64,000 bases of DNA from positions 1 to 64,000 of the forward strand of contig NZ_JAOTSB010000013.1 of the NCBI RefSeq assembly GCF_030247605.1, given 5' to 3'. The position numbers and the translations under genes are program-made. This document shows positions 61,630 to 64,000 of this stretch, piece after piece. Every line of letters begins with the position of its first letter. Position 1 is the first letter of the stretch. The stretch comes from Acidaminobacter sp. GTDB taxonomy: Bacteria > Bacillota > Clostridia > Peptostreptococcales > Acidaminobacteraceae. The notes under the pieces are model-generated. The model ran no database searches. It was not told the origin of the DNA and worked only from the letters and a program-made list of their open reading frames with translations.

Positions 61630-63231
61630 ATGACGCAGTTTAAAGATCTTGGCATTGAAGCCCCCATTCTGACCGCTATAGATGAGATGGGCTTTGAGAC
61701 CCCTACCGAAGTTCAAATTAAGGCAGTCCCGAAAATTCTCAATAATGAGGATTTGATTATCATTTCAAAAACCGGCAGCGGCAAAACCGCTGCTTTTGGC
61801 ATGCCTATTTTACAGTTGACGACGCCTGACATAGGCGCCACACAAGCGCTGATTCTCACACCTACCCGGGAGCTGGCCATCCAGGTGGACCATGACATCA
61901 TGCAAATGGCCAAGCATCTCAGCCATAAGACAACCGCCATCTACGGCCAGCATAACATCAATGTTGAGATCAAGGCCCTCAGCAAGTTTCCGGAGATTGT
62001 CACTGGTACGCCTGGCCGGGTCTACGATCACATTCAAAGAGGCCAGCTCAAGCTTGATAAAGTTAAGTTCCTCGTCATTGATGAAGCGGATCGCATGCTG
62101 GACATGGGCTTTATTGATCAGGTAGTTCGGATTATCAAAAAACTGCCTAAGGATCGTGTCACGCTGCTCTTCTCAGCGACCATGCCGGAAGAAGTGCGCC
62201 GCATGTGCAAGGCTTACATGAAGTCCCCGTCGACTATTGAGATCGAATCCGAGACTAAAACGGTTGATCTGATAGAGCAATCCTACTATCGTGTGGAACG
62301 CAATGAAAAGCGCACACAGCTGGACAGGCTTTTAATTATGAACAGACCCGACAGCTGCATGATCTTCTGCAATACACGCCATGCAGTGGACCAGGTTCAA
62401 AGCTTTCTTCAGCGTCAAGGCTATGCGTCCATGGCCCTCCACGGTGAAATCCCCCAGAGCAAACGGCAATCCACCATAGAAAAATTCAAGAAGAGCGACT
62501 TCCACCTCCTGGTCGCAACGGACGTTGCAGCCCGCGGCATTCACATTGATGATCTCTCTCTGGTCATCAACTATGATGTCCCAGAGGACAAAGACAGCTA
62601 TGTCCATAGAATCGGCCGGACGGGCAGAGCCGGCAACACAGGTCGCGCCATTTCCCTGGTTACCGGGGAGGATGTGATGACCCTCTATGAAATCGAAGAG
62701 CACATCAATGCCATGATCTCCGAGGCGGACCTCCCCACAGACGCTGAAGTGAACGCACAAAAGGATGCGTCAGCGATCTGGAAAAAGACGAAATCGGTGC
62801 CATTCTCTCCTCCACAGGATCCAACCGCAAAAGCCAGGAGCAGCCGTCCACCGAGACGCTCCGGCGCTGAGCGGCCGACCCAAGGAAAGACCAGACCTCA
62901 GAGCGAGAAAAAGCCAGAGCCTAAAAAGAGCAGACCTGCCGATAGTCGCGAAACCGGCTTCCGCTACGAAACCCGCGAACCAAGCTTTGAGAATCCCAAA
63001 AAAGCGACCCACGAGAACGCTCATCCAAAGAAAAAGCCTTACGCCGGTTCCAGCCGCCAAGGCAATCCAAACCAGTATCATCCTCACCATCAAGAACCAA
63101 AGGCGAAAGGTGCCAGCCCCGCTGCAGCACCGAGCGCTCCGGTTCCGCAAAAAACACAGACCGCGGCGCCAGTGCCAAAGGAAAAGTCATTACTGGCCAA
63201 AATTGCGGGACGTTTGTTTGGTAAGAAATAA
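61630..63231 (+). CDS. DEAD-box ATP-dependent RNA helicase (CshA/DeaD-like)
   Basis: A 533-residue RNA helicase. The core (about residues 1-370) has the Q motif, SKTGSGKTAAF, PTRELAIQ, VIDEADRML, SATMPEE, ARGIHIDD and HRIGRTGRAG. From about residue 390 a long Lys/Arg/Pro-rich low-complexity tail, likely disordered and RNA-binding, extends to the end. The ribosome site is GAGG, about 8 bases before the ATG. It probably acts in cold-shock, ribosome assembly or RNA decay. Confidence 0.93.
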   Translation: MTQFKDLGIEAPILTAIDEMGFETPTEVQIKAVPKILNNEDLIIISKTGSGKTAAFGMPILQLTTPDIGATQALILTPTRELAIQVDHDIMQMAKHLSHKTTAIYGQHNINVEIKALSKFPEIVTGTPGRVYDHIQRGQLKLDKVKFLVIDEADRMLDMGFIDQVVRIIKKLPKDRVTLLFSATMPEEVRRMCKAYMKSPSTIEIESETKTVDLIEQSYYRVERNEKRTQLDRLLIMNRPDSCMIFCNTRHAVDQVQSFLQRQGYASMALHGEIPQSKRQSTIEKFKKSDFHLLVATDVAARGIHIDDLSLVINYDVPEDKDSYVHRIGRTGRAGNTGRAISLVTGEDVMTLYEIEEHINAMISEADLPTDAEVNAQKDASAIWKKTKSVPFSPPQDPTAKARSSRPPRRSGAERPTQGKTRPQSEKKPEPKKSRPADSRETGFRYETREPSFENPKKATHENAHPKKKPYAGSSRQGNPNQYHPHHQEPKAKGASPAAAPSAPVPQKTQTAAPVPKEKSLLAKIAGRLFGKK

Positions 63232-63238
63232 TCACTAG

Positions 63239-64000
63239 TTAAAATTGAAGGAAAAGGGACTTGAGTTTATATCCGACCCGGAAAACGCCATCACAGAGGC
63301 AGCGATCCATACTCTTTTTGACATTTCTATAAGCCAAACTCTGCCAGAAGATGATAAATTGAAGCCTGGCGCATTCTACCGTCACGATAAGGTCTATATC
63401 GTTGGGCAGAATTTAGAGCATACCGGTCTGCCACACGATAAGCTTCATGAATATATGGGTAAACTCGTTTCCTTCATCCAGGCAGAGAGTACCATGAACG
63501 ATCTGCTAAAAGCTGCTGTTATTAATTTCTACATTGGTTATCTTCACCCGTATTTTGACGGTAATGGACGAATGGCCAGATTGATCCACCTTTGGTATTT
63601 AAGGACGAAAGGTTACTCCTCTGCGTTGTTCATCCCGCTTTCCAGTTATATTGAGCGAAGCCGGAGTTCTTACTACAACGCCTATTTGTTAGCGGAGAAC
63701 AATCTAAAGATCAGCAGGGTAATGGATGTGACGCCATTTCTGATTTACTATATTGAAAATGTTTATAACAAACTCACTGGAACTTCACCACAGAACTTTA
63801 CAGTTGAAACTTTTCAACGGGCACTTAGTGATGGAAAAATCACTGTAAAAGAAAAAGATCTTTGGTCTTTCGTTCTATCCGCCTATGGCAATAATGAGTT
63901 TTCTACGAAACAGCTCGAACGCGACTTTGGAAATGCCGCCTACGCAACAATACGTGGATTTGTATTGAAATTTGAAGAGCTGGGATTGTTGACTGCACAA
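63239..64000 (+). pseudogene. Fic-domain protein, 5'-truncated, continuing past the window
   Basis: Bases 63239-64000 are one open frame, closed upstream by TAG at 63236. Translation shows the Fic motif HPYFDGNGRMAR, AAVINFYIGYLH before it, and a C-terminal winged-helix-like part. Fic proteins of this subgroup carry about 130 more N-terminal residues, including an inhibitory helix; here the frame begins inside that region. There is no ATG or ribosome site, only TTG at 63245, 14 bases after the helicase stop. It is either a deletion remnant or an uninhibited short Fic. Confidence 0.75.

Overview
The window looks like chromosomal DNA of a Gram-positive, anaerobic Bacillota (Clostridia), probably an amino-acid or organic-acid fermenter. 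This is inferred from lipoprotein-type solute-binding proteins, an S-layer-homology protein, strong GGAGG ribosome sites with several TTG/GTG starts, a RocB-type peptidase, an ADP-forming acyl-CoA synthetase and the absence of respiratory genes. Genus cannot be fixed from this sequence alone. No rRNA, tRNA, CRISPR array, prophage or intact insertion sequence was seen.

Layout. 1-2.8 kb: a TetR regulator, an Fpg/Nei-like protein lacking key catalytic residues, and an AIM24-type protein. 2.9-8.4 kb: an esterase plus TRAP transporter operon, its divergent TetR regulator and a DUF3237 gene. Two nearly identical promoter/operator modules tie these into one small regulon. 8.5-17.8 kb: single genes (SLH surface protein, CDF metal exporter, DUF3159, DUF1475 with a ClC protein, UspA, a thioredoxin-like protein behind a CsoR-type palindrome, XdhC-like protein, aldehyde dehydrogenase). 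18-23 kb: a complete branched-chain amino-acid ABC importer (livJHMGF), then a LysE-family exporter. 23.7-25.8 kb: a Gre/Rnk-like factor, and a winged-helix regulator with a CPBP protease behind a palindromic operator.

25.9-33.8 kb is the most unusual region. It is a four-gene operon (HMG-lyase-like aldolase, aminotransferase, NSS-type sodium symporter, and a 958-residue formyltransferase fused to an ADP-forming acyl-CoA synthetase). It is transcribed divergently from a regulator that joins MerR-type, XRE-type and cupin domains. It reads like a dedicated amino-acid uptake and fermentation route with ATP gain, possibly undescribed.

34-38.5 kb is the phosphate operon pstSCAB-phoU with an 11-bp-phased PhoP-box array. 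Polyphosphate kinase (50-52 kb), a PhoA-type alkaline phosphatase with its own PhoP-like box (53-54 kb) and a phosphodiester glycosidase (54.5-56 kb) extend the phosphorus theme. In between lie luxS-mtnN, sstT, a RocB-like peptidase, a three-gene operon of unknown membrane/exported proteins, and isochorismatase and D-2-hydroxyacid dehydrogenase genes. The last 8 kb holds a secreted Cys peptide, a zincin, an EamA transporter with a divergent PucR regulator, an ABC-F ATPase, a DEAD-box helicase and a 5'-truncated Fic gene that runs off the window.

Three families of short dispersed repeats lie mainly between genes: a GTGTC(A/T)GACACC palindrome (some copies in 24-bp tandem arrays), GTCCGCGTCACC (also 24-bp period), and GACCATCGGCAAAA, the last also found inside two coding regions.
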